Notes: generated from the letters alone by a model not told the origin. Shown: positions 8,737 to 17,739, counted from the stretch's first letter. The stretch: DNA of 64,000 bases from Paenibacillus harenae (GCF_030812415.1 NZ_JAUSST010000003.1:1-64000), one strand, 5' to 3'. A program made the numbers and translations.

Positions 8737-9204
8737 ATGAGTTTAACCCACGAATTTTATCTTCTTAGCGGCGATTTTGATTTGAATGACAGATATGAAT
8801 GGTACCGAACTAATCGTTATACATGGGCTGAGAAGTCAGTAGTATCAGATGAGATTATTCAATACATGATGGACTTTTTGAACTGGTTACCTTCGTATAA
8901 CCCCGAAACAAAAGAAAGTCACAGAGGGTTAAATTACTATGGGGTAACCGTTATTAATAAGCCGGGAGCAGAGAAGCTAATAAAGATATTAGATAAATGG
9001 CTTAAATTAATCGAAGAAGCACCCGACACATTCAGTTTAAGAGGAGATACTGTTTGGAAAGAAGAAGAGAATGAAGATGGCTACTGGGAACAAACGAGAA
9101 ATTGGTTGAAGCGAGAAAGAATGCAGAGTGAATTAGCAGTTTTAATTGACTTAGCTGTCAAAGCTTCAGACAATAACCATTTGATTATTCATTTTGGAAT
9201 CTAA
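8737..9204 (+). CDS. hypothetical acidic protein
   Basis: A 155-residue soluble protein without signal or membrane segments. It is rich in Trp, Tyr, Asp and Glu (FDLNDRYEWYRTNRYTWAEK, later DTVWKEEENEDGYWEQTRNW). The ATG at 8737 is chosen over the in-frame GTG at 8728 because AGGTGAT directly precedes it. I do not recognise the family. It lies between two copies of the CTAACGGG repeat, with a further unknown small gene downstream, a setting often seen for immunity-type or cargo genes, but nothing in the sequence proves such a role. Confidence 0.55.
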   Translation: MSLTHEFYLLSGDFDLNDRYEWYRTNRYTWAEKSVVSDEIIQYMMDFLNWLPSYNPETKESHRGLNYYGVTVINKPGAEKLIKILDKWLKLIEEAPDTFSLRGDTVWKEEENEDGYWEQTRNWLKRERMQSELAVLIDLAVKASDNNHLIIHFGI

Positions 9205-9257
9205 GTACAGCCGATTAAGGAAAAAATATGAGCTCATAGGCTGGTTAGCAACCAGCA

Positions 9258-9527
9258 GTGATTGATGTGATAGTCGAAATTGATGGTTACTTTGAGAATG
9301 TACTGCTTACAGGCAAAACATGTTCAATCAGAGAATTAAGAAAGAAGTATAATATTGTCAAAAGACAATGCACAAACATAAAAGATTTTTCAGCCGTCTT
9401 TTGCAGACTATTTGAATATGAACTAATACCTGATTCATATAAAGAAGGGATTCGGATTGATTTCATAATTGATACAGATATAGACCATATTCATACACCA
9501 AGGAATTCAACTAATGGGGAACGATAG
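9258..9527 (+). CDS. hypothetical protein, probably 5'-truncated
   Basis: A frame of 89 codons from GTG 9258 (VIDVIVEIDGYFENVLLTGK; later YNIVKRQCTNIKDFSAVF). There is no convincing ribosome binding site. The last residues (STNGER) are encoded by a CTAACGGG-type repeat, so the natural end has probably been replaced. Not recognised. Confidence 0.4.
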   Translation: MIDVIVEIDGYFENVLLTGKTCSIRELRKKYNIVKRQCTNIKDFSAVFCRLFEYELIPDSYKEGIRIDFIIDTDIDHIHTPRNSTNGER

Positions 9528-9600
9528 CGCAATAAAGACACGAAAGCAGCTGGTCATAACGATTGGCTGCTTTTTCCGTTGAAGTAACGGGCAGGAGAGT
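9508..9600. repeat. CTAACGGG repeat, complete copy
   Basis: Left unit CTAATGGGGAACGATAG, hairpin AAGCAGC/GCTGCTT with a T run (9545-9573), right unit GAAGTAACGGGCAGGAGAG. Confidence 0.75.
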
Positions 9601-9660
9601 TGCATAAAGAAATGGAATTATGATAATCAAAATCTTAAAATAGGCTTGGGAGGGACAAGG

Positions 9661-10143
9661 ATGGCAATGCCCACACATATTATAGCGGTAGGCGGTATAG
9701 TAGAAAATGAACAGGGACACATTCTCTTAGTGAAAACGCAACATGGTGGTTGGGTGTTCCCTGGAGGTCAAGTGGAAGTAGGTGAGAACCTAATGGATGC
9801 GTTAAGTAGAGAAATAAAAGAGGAAAGCGGAATAGACGTGGTTGTTTCTCACTTGATTGGAGTTTATTCTAATACAGGTATTCATAAATGGCATGACGGT
9901 GTTACCGATATTCCAACCAAGGTAATGTTAGACTTTACATGCCAGCCCGTTGGTGGAGAGTTATCTACTTCTGAGGAAACATCCGAAAGTCGTTGGTTTG
10001 AAAGGGATAAGGTACTGGATATGGTCACAGCTCCCGCCATACGAACACGATATCAAGCCTATTTGGATTTTGGTGGAAGCTCATTCTATATGGAGTATGT
10101 TACTCGACCCAATTTTGAAATAAAAGTGAGTCGGACTATATAA
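9661..10143 (+). CDS. NUDIX hydrolase
   Basis: A 160-residue protein of the NUDIX fold, which hydrolyses nucleoside diphosphates linked to another group. The Nudix box is complete: GGQVEVGENLMDALSREIKE followed by ESGI, with the REIKEE glutamates for metal binding. The start ATG 9661 follows GGGAGGG; an upstream TTG in frame lies within that site. It is a single gene bounded by a repeat copy and a terminator. Substrate cannot be told. Confidence 0.88.
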   Translation: MAMPTHIIAVGGIVENEQGHILLVKTQHGGWVFPGGQVEVGENLMDALSREIKEESGIDVVVSHLIGVYSNTGIHKWHDGVTDIPTKVMLDFTCQPVGGELSTSEETSESRWFERDKVLDMVTAPAIRTRYQAYLDFGGSSFYMEYVTRPNFEIKVSRTI

Positions 10144-10209
10144 CCGTTTTTCAGCGTCGTTCAACTAGCGGGTACGTTTGTTCAACGAGTTCTAGCTACC
10201 CGATTACGT

Positions 10210-10247
10210 AAACCGGATTCCTTTGAAGAGTAAAGGGTCCGGTTTTT
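10210..10247 (+). terminator. rho-independent terminator of the NUDIX gene
   Basis: AAACCGGATTCCTTT pairs with AAAGGGTCCGGTTT, then T run. The stretch between (from about 10158) also carries a partial CTAACGGG-type unit. Confidence 0.8.
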
Positions 10248-10264
10248 AAGATATCGCCGGAGCC

Positions 10265-10590
10265 GGAATCTGCCTTTACCGGATTGACTGGCCAAGCTGC
10301 TGGACAAGCTGGCTTCGATCGAGACAAGCAGGGAGCAAGCAGGGGAACGCTTCCGTGATGTGCAACAATGATCCGTTCCCAAACAATTTCTTGGATGACG
10401 GTTTATTGCGCCTGCTGGATTGGGAATACGCAGGGATGGGCGACGTTATGTTCGATTTGGCGTGCCTCGCATGGGGATATCTGGAATGGCATGTGGGCAA
10501 CGTTGCAAATCGGAACCTCTCATCCGACATTCAACTATGCGGAGATGGCCGGTCAAATGTTCGGCGGAATGGAGCAGCAGCTATGACAGA
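10265..10590 (+). pseudogene. APH/choline kinase-like remnant
   Basis: The catalytic core of an APH-type kinase is readable: CNNDPFPNNFLDDG, RLLDWEYAGMGDVMFDLACL, but the N-lobe and the C-terminal helices are missing or out of frame. Upstream, LLDKLASIETSREQAGERF in another frame looks like the same gene before a shift. The HxD histidine is replaced by Asn (CNND). Clearly non-functional. Confidence 0.6.
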
Positions 10591-10619
10591 CGGCTTCGGC
10601 CGTCTCTGCGAAGCCGTCT
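10588..10619. terminator. hairpin after kinase remnant
   Basis: AGACGGCTTCG and CGAAGCCGTCT, perfect 11-bp stem; no T run follows, so termination is uncertain. Confidence 0.5.
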
Positions 10620-10773
10620 CTCATCTATCAATTCAATAAACGTAATGACGTAACCCCCCTCTTTGAAAATCACTTATCTCTTAAAATCTAACTCACCGTC
10701 TTAGTATATACATCCCTAGATGCTGCGGCTTTAAGAACGCAGGGATTTACTGGAATTAGATAGAAGTTAGTTA

Positions 10774-11061
10774 CTAGGGTATAGCCGCGTATTTGATCTG
10801 CCATACAATGAGGATTTCATAGAGGGGCGGCTTTCTACGGTTTATACGCTGCATTTTGAAGGAACCGAGATTCTGCTGGATTCCAATAATGGCGCGGTAC
10901 CAGCTCCCCACCCGCTGATGTTTTTTAAGACAGATGATATTTGGCAGACACTCCAGTTTCTGAAGGAATCCGAGATTGTGATACATAACGAGATATTAGA
11001 AAACAAAATCGTCATTTTTGAAGATCCTGACGGCAACCGTTTGATGGCAATTCAAATGTAG
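10774..11061 (+). pseudogene. VOC/glyoxalase-fold protein, 5'-truncated
   Basis: An uninterrupted reading without a start codon gives YSRVFDLPYNEDFIEG, then FEGTEILLDSN, TDDIWQTLQFLKESE and IFEDPDGNRLMAIQM before TAG. This is the usual pattern of a vicinal-oxygen-chelate protein missing its first strand; the closing EDPDGNR motif is intact. An in-frame TAG lies directly upstream of the first codons. A repeat unit (CTAACGGATACGATAG) lies just downstream. Confidence 0.65.
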
Positions 11062-11178
11062 CACTGCTGAACTAACGGATACGATAGCTTCATAACTAGA
11101 TATATTAGGCTGCCGGTGATCGGTGGCCTATTCCGCTAACTGCAACGCAACATTCTTTGTTGCAGATTTCAGGGTACT

Positions 11179-12144
11179 TTAACCGCCCGGACGGTTAGTG
11201 AAATATTGTTGTTCCATCATTGCAATGTTTTGTTCCATCATGTATACGGCTTCTTCTGGTTCTATGATCTTGGCGTCATAGCTTACTCCCCAAATCATGT
11301 CTACATAGAAAGCCAACTGCCGAACGGGAATCGACATTCGAAGTGTTCCTCCGCCATCTTCATGAAGGACGATGAAAGGATACAGCCTGCCGTTCGGCTC
11401 TAGCTTTCTGACCCCTGCCGCTGTCAAGCAAACAACGAGCACCGTTTTTACGGTGTCTGTTATCTCCATGTCTGGCCAATCGCGTATGGACTTCAGATCC
11501 AAATCTTCATGAAATGCAATGGCTTCGTTCAATTGCGCAGAAAGTATCCGATCCGCACGGAACAGACGGTAGGCTTTACGGTTAAAGCAATAAGCCGGAC
11601 AATACCAATAGCCGCGGTCGGAATAAAGCCCAATAGGCTGAACATCCCTAGTTTCAAACTTTTTAATCGAACCGTATTCAATTGTTACCGTGCGCCGAAC
11701 CATAATGGCCCGCAGCAAAACTTGAAGGCAAGCCGCAGACATTTCGCGGTTGGGACTCCAAATGGCGACTTTGTCCTTTAAACGATCGATTTGTTCTTTT
11801 ATATCAGGTTGCAAATAGTGGTAAAACTTATCCATTGCAGATTCCGTCCCTTCTCCAAATGGGAGCGAACCGTAATATTTCAAGGATTGCGCTGAGAAAA
11901 AGATGGAGATCGCTTCACTTTCAGTGAACGCGATTGGCGGAAGCATTCGTTCGTTTAAGATCTTGAAGCCTCCCCCACGCCCTTGGATGGAATAGAGGGG
12001 TACGCCGAGCTCACTTAAATCAATTAAATCCCGGGAAATCGTTCGCTCCGACACGCCTAGATCAATTGCGAGCTCGCCGATTGTGAAGGATTTTCGTGCG
12101 TTAACCTTCATCATTAATAGAATTAATCGCTGGGATTTATGCAT
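11179..12144 (-). CDS. HTH-WYL transcriptional regulator (YafY type)
   Basis: A 321-residue DeoR/YafY-like regulator. Residues 1-65 form a winged helix (FTIGELAIDLGVSERTISRD, RGGGFKIL). The WYL sensor domain follows from about residue 140 (RRTVTIEYGSIKK; PIGLYSDRGYWYCPAYC; RLFRADRI). A WCX-like tail ends the protein. The start at 12144 follows GGGTGATG. It is divergent from an NTF2-like gene across 138 bp, so that gene is its likely target. WYL domains bind small ligands or nucleic acids; the signal here is unknown. Confidence 0.85.
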   Translation of the reverse strand: MHKSQRLILLMMKVNARKSFTIGELAIDLGVSERTISRDLIDLSELGVPLYSIQGRGGGFKILNERMLPPIAFTESEAISIFFSAQSLKYYGSLPFGEGTESAMDKFYHYLQPDIKEQIDRLKDKVAIWSPNREMSAACLQVLLRAIMVRRTVTIEYGSIKKFETRDVQPIGLYSDRGYWYCPAYCFNRKAYRLFRADRILSAQLNEAIAFHEDLDLKSIRDWPDMEITDTVKTVLVVCLTAAGVRKLEPNGRLYPFIVLHEDGGGTLRMSIPVRQLAFYVDMIWGVSYDAKIIEPEEAVYMMEQNIAMMEQQYFTNRPGG

Positions 12145-12282
12145 TCATCACCCAACCCTTACTGTTTTTTTTATTTTAACACGAAAAGACGTCACTACCT
12201 GTCATGTTTTCTTGCTACTCTTGAAATACGCGTCATTGCTTTTGAGTAAAGAAGACGCCAAAGTGGAGGAGGAAACGGCAAT

Positions 12283-12639
12283 ATGGTTGAAGTAAACGAG
12301 CTCATCCATAAATGCATCAGGATGTGGAACGAACCGGACCCCGTAGTCAGGCGCGAATTGATTACCGATCTTTGGGAGGCGGACGGTCTACATTATGCCG
12401 GGAATATCGAAGCAAGAGGACTCGAGCAGATCGAACAGCGCGTCGCGAACGCATACGACAAATTTGTGAAACAAGGCGGATATCAATTTATTTTAAGCGA
12501 TACCGTAAGAAGCCTCCGCGACGTCGTTATGTACAATTGGGAAATGGTTCCGTCTGGAGGGGGAGAGGCTTCGGCAAGCGGGTTCGTTTTTCTGTTTATC
12601 AATAAAAATGGGCGTGTTCGTCTCGAATACCAGCTTTGA
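12283..12639 (+). CDS. SnoaL/NTF2-like protein
   Basis: A 118-residue NTF2-fold protein (IHKCIRMWNEPDPVVRRELI; DLWEADGLHYAGNIEARGLE; then a VMYNWEMVPSGG strand). This fold hosts small isomerases, hydratases and binding proteins. Strong ribosome binding site GTGGAGGAGG. Divergent from the WYL regulator. A short direct repeat of its last codons (CTCGAATACCAG...) is seen about 50 bp further on, just after the stop. Role unknown. Confidence 0.75.
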   Translation: MVEVNELIHKCIRMWNEPDPVVRRELITDLWEADGLHYAGNIEARGLEQIEQRVANAYDKFVKQGGYQFILSDTVRSLRDVVMYNWEMVPSGGGEASASGFVFLFINKNGRVRLEYQL

Positions 12640-12820
12640 AATAAATGATAGACGAAGTCAACTCGAATACCAGTTTTGATTTCAAGCTGAAGGGACTTTA
12701 AGCGACCGGCCATATCGAAATGAGCTTGCTATCGTTTTTGAATTCAAAAATAATCAAATTTGTTCGTTTAAAGAGTTTGTAGGTATGACGCTAAAAAAAT
12801 ATGAGGACTAAAATTGAAAG

Positions 12821-12850
12821 AAGCAGAGCGCCGCGGCACTCTGCTTTTTT
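12821..12850 (+). terminator. rho-independent terminator
   Basis: AAGCAGAG, loop, CTCTGCTT and a T run. The preceding 12640-12820 contains only the short CTCGAATACCAG direct repeat. Confidence 0.7.
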
Positions 12851-13005
12851 CTTTGAGGTACTGGCCGCAGCCAAACGGAGGATTTCATCCCTTTGTCGAG
12901 TCCCGTTAAAAATTCCGATGGAGCCCGGTGTTTTTCCGGGATATAAAAAGGCCGCAGGATGATCCCGATGTCGATCATTAAGTTTCCGTAAACATAGCAA
13001 TATCT

Positions 13006-14874
13006 TCAGTGATTATTGTCATATTTGATGCTCACATAGACGAAAACCTTCTTATCCGGACTATAATCATTGTCCGTATGTCCCTTAACTCTCCACTCTG
13101 CTCTGTAACCCACGGGCACCTCGGCAGCACTGTACTTGGTACCATCTGTGAGTAACGTCGTATCTTCCGGCAATCGCTTACCCTCGCCCACAGTCTCTAG
13201 ACTAAGATCATAATCTTCCCCTACAGGGGAAATCATGGAGACCTTAACAACTCCATGGAAACCATTAGGAGGGCTCCAAGATCCACTCAACTCTTGTCCT
13301 GAGGACGAAATGTACCCGTAATATAACAAAAACTCATAATTGGATCCGCCGTATGAATAAGTTTTGGAATCGGAAAGTTGAAAAGAAACGGGAGCCGTAT
13401 ATGCCGCAGTAGTGGCCGTCACTTCTTTTTTCACACTATGATTGCTATCGGCATCGACGGCGACCAATGAAAAGAGGTAGGACGAATTTGGAGACAGCCC
13501 CTTCACTTCATAGCTGTTCACGTCCCCGTTCAGGGTATTCAGCAGCGTATTGTCTTGGTATACCAAGTATTTGTCTACGCCCGTTTCATCCGTAGCCGGC
13601 TGCCAATTGAGCCGTAAGCTGTTATAGGTCACATCGGTAACCGTCAGCACGTCGCCTTCAGGCCACTGTGGCGCTTTAGGAGTCTCGCCAAGTCCTTGAA
13701 CTTGTACGGGAGTATAACGGTTTGTCGTTGTTTTATCGCCGAGTTGTCCATAAGCATTCCATCCCCATGCCCAAACGGTCCCGTCGCTCTTGAGGGCCAA
13801 ACTATGCCAAGTACCCGCAATGATGGCGGTTACCGAATCAAGACCCTGTACTTGAACGGGAGTATGGCGGTCTGTCGTACTGCCATCGCCGAGTTGACCA
13901 AATCGATTCTCCCCCCACGCCCAAACAGTTCCGTCACTTTTGACTGCCATACTATATTTATAGCCTGCAGCTACATAGACCACATCTGTGATGCTAGGAA
14001 GCTGAACGGGGACGGTATGTATTGTCGTTGTTCCATCGCCAAGCTGGCCATGATCATTCCCCCCCCAGACCCAAACGGTACCGTCGCTCTTGAGTGCCAA
14101 ACTATGCCAAGTTCCCGCAAAGATGGCGGTTACCGAATCGAGACCCTGTACTTGAACGGGAGTATGACGGTCTGTCGTACTACCATCGCCGAGTTGGCCA
14201 AATAGATTCTCCCCCCACGCCCAAACGGTTCCATCGCTATTAATTGCCAAATTATGCGCTGCGCCTGCAGAGATGGCGGTTACCGAGTCGAGCCCCTTCA
14301 CTTGATCAATATTCCTCGTGTAGTAATCGTCCGAACTGGTTCCATCACCCAGTTGGCCCGAATAATTTTTCCCCCACGCCCAAACGGTACCGTCGCTCTT
14401 GAGTGCCAAATGATGCTGAGACCCTTCAGAGATGGCGACTGCCGAATCGAATTTATTGCCAAGATTATCGGTAACTTGAGCCGGTGTTGGGTTGGCAGTC
14501 GGATCATCCCAGCTTGCAGAAGGCATCGTTATTCCCCACTCCCAGACGGTTCCGTCGTTTAGGAGAGCTAAACTATGCGAATCATCTGCAGCTACGCGGT
14601 CCACCTCTTTAATGCTTTTGATCTGAACGGGGGCATAACGGTCTGTCGTACTTCCGTCACCGAGCGCGCCCCAGTAATTATTACCCCACGCCCATACCGT
14701 TCCGTCCTGTCTTAGAACGAGACTATGACTCCCTCCGGCTGAAACCATCGTTACACCCGATTTCGAACTCTCTGCTTCCACCGTGGAACCGGCCTCAGCG
14801 GCGGCTGCCTGAAAGGGCAGAAGCAGCGTCAGCATCAGAAATCCACAAACCAAAAGAATAAACCGTCGTCTCAT
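13006..14874 (-). CDS. secreted RCC1-repeat/FN3 surface protein, copy 1
   Basis: A 622-residue exported protein. A signal peptide ends in PFQAAAAEA (about residue 28). Seven RCC1-type propeller repeats follow (each with TVWAWG..., GQLGDG, PVQV), about residues 40-385. Then comes one fibronectin III domain (LTVTDVTYNSLRLNWQPATD, about 400-490) and a C-terminal module of about 120 residues (YGYISSSGQELSGSWSPP; FHGVVKVSMISP; AEWRVKGHTDNDYSPDKKVF). The start at 14874 follows GGGAGTG; the upstream TTG is ignored. A second, larger copy lies at 46851-49748 and an inverted fragment at 15243-15735. RCC1 propellers mediate protein contacts; the role outside the cell is unknown. Confidence 0.82.
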   Translation of the reverse strand: MRRRFILLVCGFLMLTLLLPFQAAAAEAGSTVEAESSKSGVTMVSAGGSHSLVLRQDGTVWAWGNNYWGALGDGSTTDRYAPVQIKSIKEVDRVAADDSHSLALLNDGTVWEWGITMPSASWDDPTANPTPAQVTDNLGNKFDSAVAISEGSQHHLALKSDGTVWAWGKNYSGQLGDGTSSDDYYTRNIDQVKGLDSVTAISAGAAHNLAINSDGTVWAWGENLFGQLGDGSTTDRHTPVQVQGLDSVTAIFAGTWHSLALKSDGTVWVWGGNDHGQLGDGTTTIHTVPVQLPSITDVVYVAAGYKYSMAVKSDGTVWAWGENRFGQLGDGSTTDRHTPVQVQGLDSVTAIIAGTWHSLALKSDGTVWAWGWNAYGQLGDKTTTNRYTPVQVQGLGETPKAPQWPEGDVLTVTDVTYNSLRLNWQPATDETGVDKYLVYQDNTLLNTLNGDVNSYEVKGLSPNSSYLFSLVAVDADSNHSVKKEVTATTAAYTAPVSFQLSDSKTYSYGGSNYEFLLYYGYISSSGQELSGSWSPPNGFHGVVKVSMISPVGEDYDLSLETVGEGKRLPEDTTLLTDGTKYSAAEVPVGYRAEWRVKGHTDNDYSPDKKVFVYVSIKYDNNH

Positions 14875-14929
14875 CAATCTTCACTCCCATCATTGTTCCA
14901 ACTTGAATATTACCATATTACGGAAATTT

Positions 14930-15085
14930 TTTGACCTGCTCATTGCACTAGTACAAATCTGGTGCAATTGTCATAACAGAGGGTGCAGATAAAGGGATAA
15001 AGATCGTCCCAACAGCACTTTATTATGAATTTACTATCAAAAAATTTGGACGCATGGAAATTGGCAGTCTTGAAAATGGCTTAGA
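14930..15085 (+). repeat. RCC1-gene upstream repeat, copy 1, with protein-like frame
   Basis: About 150 bp closely matching 49800-49975, which lies in the same place upstream of RCC1 copy 2. In the plus direction, away from the RCC1 gene, both keep one open frame: YKSGAIVITEGADKGIKIVP, then TALYYEF and FGRMEIGSLENGLEA here. It resembles the end of a PlsC-like acyltransferase, but this is a weak likeness. It could be a gene fragment carried along with the RCC1 duplication. Confidence 0.5.
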
Positions 15086-15242
15086 AGCGCCTCATCTCCG
15101 CCATTGCCTTCGTGTTGGCTGCTTGGTGCTATTGAACTACTATAGTTAAATGAATGAAGCATAAACTTATCTGGAAATTGGATCGACAATGTATATATCG
15201 ATGTTTGTGTTGATTATTTTGGTAGATTTGTTTCATAATAGT

Positions 15243-15735
15243 GCGGTTACCAATGTAACCTATAACAGCGTACAGCTGAATTGGCAGCCGGCTATAGATG
15301 AAACGGGTGTAGACAAATACTTGGTATACCGATACAATACGCTGTTATGAGCCTCCCGGCTCTTTTCGGCTTTCCGATACCAAAACTTATTCATACGGCG
15401 GATCCAATTATGAGTTTTTGTTATATTACGGGTACATTTCGTCCTCAGGACAAGAGTTGAGGCGATCTTGGAGCCCCCCTGAAGGTTTTCATGGAGTCGT
15501 TAAGGTCTCCATGGTTTCCCCGGAAAGGGAAGATTATGACCTTAGTCTGGAGACCGTGGGCGAGGGTAACCGAATGCCGGAAGATACGACGTTACTCACA
15601 GGTGGCACCGAGTACAGTGCTGCCGAGCCCAGTGGTTACAGAGCGGAGTGGAGAGTTAAGGGACATACGGGCAATGATTTTAATCCGGATAAGAAAGTTT
15701 TCGTCAATGTGAGCATCAAATATGACAATCACTGA
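15243..15735 (+). pseudogene. inverted RCC1-protein fragment (FN3 + C-terminal module)
   Basis: Opposite in direction to the neighbouring RCC1 gene. The reading starts inside the fibronectin III domain (VTNVTYNSVQLNWQPAIDET; DKYLVYRYNTLL) and hits a stop near 15350. It then resumes in the C-terminal module (KTYSYGGSNYEFLLYYGYIS; RRSWSPPEGFHGVVKVSM) to TGA/TAA at 15735. The RCC1 repeats and signal peptide are missing. Downstream DNA matches that of the two full copies, including the terminator. Confidence 0.85.
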
Positions 15736-15768
15736 AGATATTGTTATGTTTTCGGAAACTTAATGGCT

Positions 15769-15791
15769 GGCCGCGGAGTCTCCCCGCGGCC
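15769..15791 (+). terminator. GC-rich terminator shared by RCC1 loci
   Basis: GGCCGCGG, short loop, CCGCGGCC, then TTCTTT. The same element follows RCC1 copy 2 at 46795-46817 on the other strand. Confidence 0.7.
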
Positions 15792-15806
15792 TTCTTTGTA
15801 CCTTCT

Positions 15807-15832
15807 TATGCGTGGTGATAATTAAAATATCT
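15807..15832. repeat. 26-bp exact duplicate (copy A)
   Basis: Identical to 17589-17614; begins TATGCGTGGTGATAATTAAA. It lies in a stretch (15792-16036) without a convincing gene. Confidence 0.7.
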
Positions 15833-16036
15833 TCTTTACAAGCGAACGTGTATTCGGTATTATCTTTATGGGTTAATTTACCAGAATTATGAGGGAGTGA
15901 TAAATGGTGGAGATTACCAACGAAATTCGTAAATAAGTCGTTATGCGCAACTTTATGACAGAGACGCTTAGACATAAACTTAATTGAGGAAAGCTTTATT
16001 AGAGATTATGACTTTTAATTCATAAGGAGAAAAACT

Positions 16037-16486
16037 ATGACAAAAAATAAATTACTACGAATGGACAACGTCCTCATCGTCGTTGACGACCTCGAAGCCG
16101 CTAAAGCCTTCTTTCTCCAACTCGGATTCGAGTTGGAGGGCGAAACGACCGTCGAAGGCTCCTCCGTAGATCGTCTCATTGGCCTTCAGAACGTCCGTGC
16201 TACCCTCGCGTTCATGCGCACTCCGGACGGCCACGGACGGATCGAGCTGGACAAGTTCCACACGCCGGATGCAATCAGAACTGGGCCAGAGAAGGCTCCG
16301 GTGAACGAACTCGGGATCCGCCGCATCATGTTCGCCGTCGATGACATCGATGATGTGGTCGCGCGCCTGCTTGCCCACGGCGCCGAACTGGTCGGCGAAG
16401 TGGTGCAATACGAGGACACGTATCGACTCGCCTACATCCGCGGTCCCGAAGGCATCATCGTCGGGTTGAACGAGCAGCTCAAGTAA
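16037..16486 (+). CDS. VOC family (glyoxalase-like) protein
   Basis: A 149-residue two-module VOC protein: VLIVVDDLEAAKAFFLQLGF at the start, RIELDKF at the end of the first half, then IRRIMFAVDDIDDVVARLLA and YIRGPEGIIVGLNEQ. The AAGGAG before the ATG is strong. The gene is much richer in G+C than its AT-rich surroundings and uses GTC/GCC/CTC codons heavily, which suggests recent acquisition from a high-GC relative. Members act as antibiotic-binding proteins, dioxygenases or lyases; the exact role is open. Confidence 0.82.
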   Translation: MTKNKLLRMDNVLIVVDDLEAAKAFFLQLGFELEGETTVEGSSVDRLIGLQNVRATLAFMRTPDGHGRIELDKFHTPDAIRTGPEKAPVNELGIRRIMFAVDDIDDVVARLLAHGAELVGEVVQYEDTYRLAYIRGPEGIIVGLNEQLK

Positions 16487-16537
16487 TAAATCGGTAACGG
16501 ATGTTTTAGGAAATCCACCATCAATATATCAAACAAT

Positions 16538-16589
16538 AAAACCTCTCATTGGAGCAACCCTAGATTTATTAGGACTAATGGGAGGTTTT
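16538..16589 (+). terminator. terminator of the VOC gene
   Basis: AAAACCTCTCATT pairs with AATGGGAGGTTTT across a 26-nt loop. The same DNA can be read as a short hydrophobic peptide (ATLDLLGLMGGFVMKLSEL), probably by chance. The rest of 16590-16936 shows only a weak hairpin near 16778-16808. Confidence 0.6.
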
Positions 16590-16936
16590 GTTATGAAATT
16601 AAGTGAGTTGTAAAAGCTTTGAATTGGGGGGAATGACAATAAAGGGTATGATTTCCTTCAAACAAGCACGGGGTAACTCCCTTTATTGAGGTGATAGCGT
16701 GGGGAAGAAGTGACGGATCAATGGATTTGTTCTAAAAATGGCTTCGTTTCGATTTTTAGATTTTTAGGGGTATAAAAACAGAGGCCTTGGCTTATAACCA
16801 AGAACCCCTATGATTTAAACAGACGTGTCGCTTCATAATCTTATTTCTGCTTCCCATTTAACTGTAGCAATGTTCTCTGGGCAGCCTTTTTCGATCAAAT
16901 GTGGATATATCTTTATCTTAATAGCGTGATGATCTG

Positions 16937-17119
16937 TTACGCTTTGCTTAACAGGGAACGCACGCCAGTGATGATTAAGGCGACGGCGAATACGATCACG
17001 ATTATGATGCCTACCGCGTCAATTAGAGGTTCCAAGCTTGGCAGCAATCCCGATACAGGGATGTAAATTAGGCTGAAACCACCGATGACACCGCCCAGGT
17101 AGTTAAGAAACTTAGACAT
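16937..17119 (-). CDS. small two-helix membrane protein
   Basis: A 60-residue protein with two membrane segments (YLGGVIGGFSLIYIPVSGLL and AVGIIIVIVFAVALIITGV) separated by a short acidic loop, and a basic tail. GAGGAGGGAAA precedes the ATG. Size and layout are like small holins or stress membrane peptides, but no family is recognised. Alone on the minus strand. Confidence 0.65.
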   Translation of the reverse strand: MSKFLNYLGGVIGGFSLIYIPVSGLLPSLEPLIDAVGIIIVIVFAVALIITGVRSLLSKA

Positions 17120-17244
17120 AGTATTTCCCTCCTCTAGCGATAATACACAGCTTATGCATGAAGATTGATAGTGTGTTAGACAAATGAATGCATATAGTCG
17201 TGGGAATTGGCACAGTTTACTAATCCGTAGTTCGGTTAGTTGCG

Positions 17245-17484
17245 ATGACCTTTCTAACAGAAGCTGTAAGAGGACAAGAACATATTTCGTTAGGCTTTAT
17301 TTCATATACAACCGAACCTACCCTTGTATATGCAGAAATGGATAAGCTTATCTCAGAGGAAGATCTCTCCGATGAGGAATTGGAACAACCAGAGCTAGTC
17401 GAAAGATTGAAACGAGAAGGGATTCATCCTCTTGCGTCAACTTTTACAGAGTTAATTAACAGACTTTATTCGAGTGATGAGTAA
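17245..17484 (+). CDS. hypothetical acidic protein, maybe 5'-truncated
   Basis: A 79-residue frame (FLTEAVRGQEHISLGFISYT, later EEDLSDEELEQPELVERLKR). It lacks a clear ribosome binding site, so the beginning may be lost. The strongly acidic middle and helical end are coherent. Not recognised. A complete CTAACGGG repeat follows within 20 bp of the stop. Confidence 0.4.
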   Translation: MTFLTEAVRGQEHISLGFISYTTEPTLVYAEMDKLISEEDLSDEELEQPELVERLKREGIHPLASTFTELINRLYSSDE

Positions 17485-17500
17485 TAATACCTTGGTTCTT

Positions 17501-17590
17501 TAAGCTAACGGATACGATAGTTCAACCACAACATGACGGCAGCCGGCCACACGATCGGCTGCCGTTGTTCATTGAAGTAACGGGCAGCTA
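17501..17590. repeat. CTAACGGG repeat, complete copy
   Basis: Left unit AAGCTAACGGATACGATAG, hairpin ACGGCAGCCG/CGGCTGCCGT (17536-17565), right unit GAAGTAACGGGCAGCTA. The right end runs into the 26-bp duplicate. Confidence 0.8.
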
Positions 17591-17614
17591 TGCGTGGTGA
17601 TAATTAAAATATCT
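17589..17614. repeat. 26-bp exact duplicate (copy B)
   Basis: Identical to 15807-15832. It directly follows a CTAACGGG repeat here and a coding remnant follows it. Confidence 0.7.
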
Positions 17615-17619
17615 ACTTT

Positions 17620-17739
17620 CACTAGTGTTGGCGATGCTTCATGGTATGAGCGATGCTTAGATGATATTGTTAGTGAGTATAGTGGTAAGCCGTTTGCACT
17701 TCAATACCAAATGTTTGAGCAAATGATCGATTATTCATA
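17620..17739 (+). pseudogene. 3' remnant of an unknown gene
   Basis: A start-less frame reads VGDASWYERCLDDIVSEYSG, KPFALQYQMFEQMIDYS and ends at TAA 17737-17739. It looks like the C-terminus of a small soluble protein. The stop overlaps the next start (TAATG), so the two may once have formed an operon. Confidence 0.4.

Noticed and set aside
15760..15975. Minus-strand 71-codon frame after the RCC1 fragment
   Set aside because: It runs through the RCC1 terminator and the 26-bp duplicate and has no ribosome binding site; part may be a scar but I cannot support a gene.
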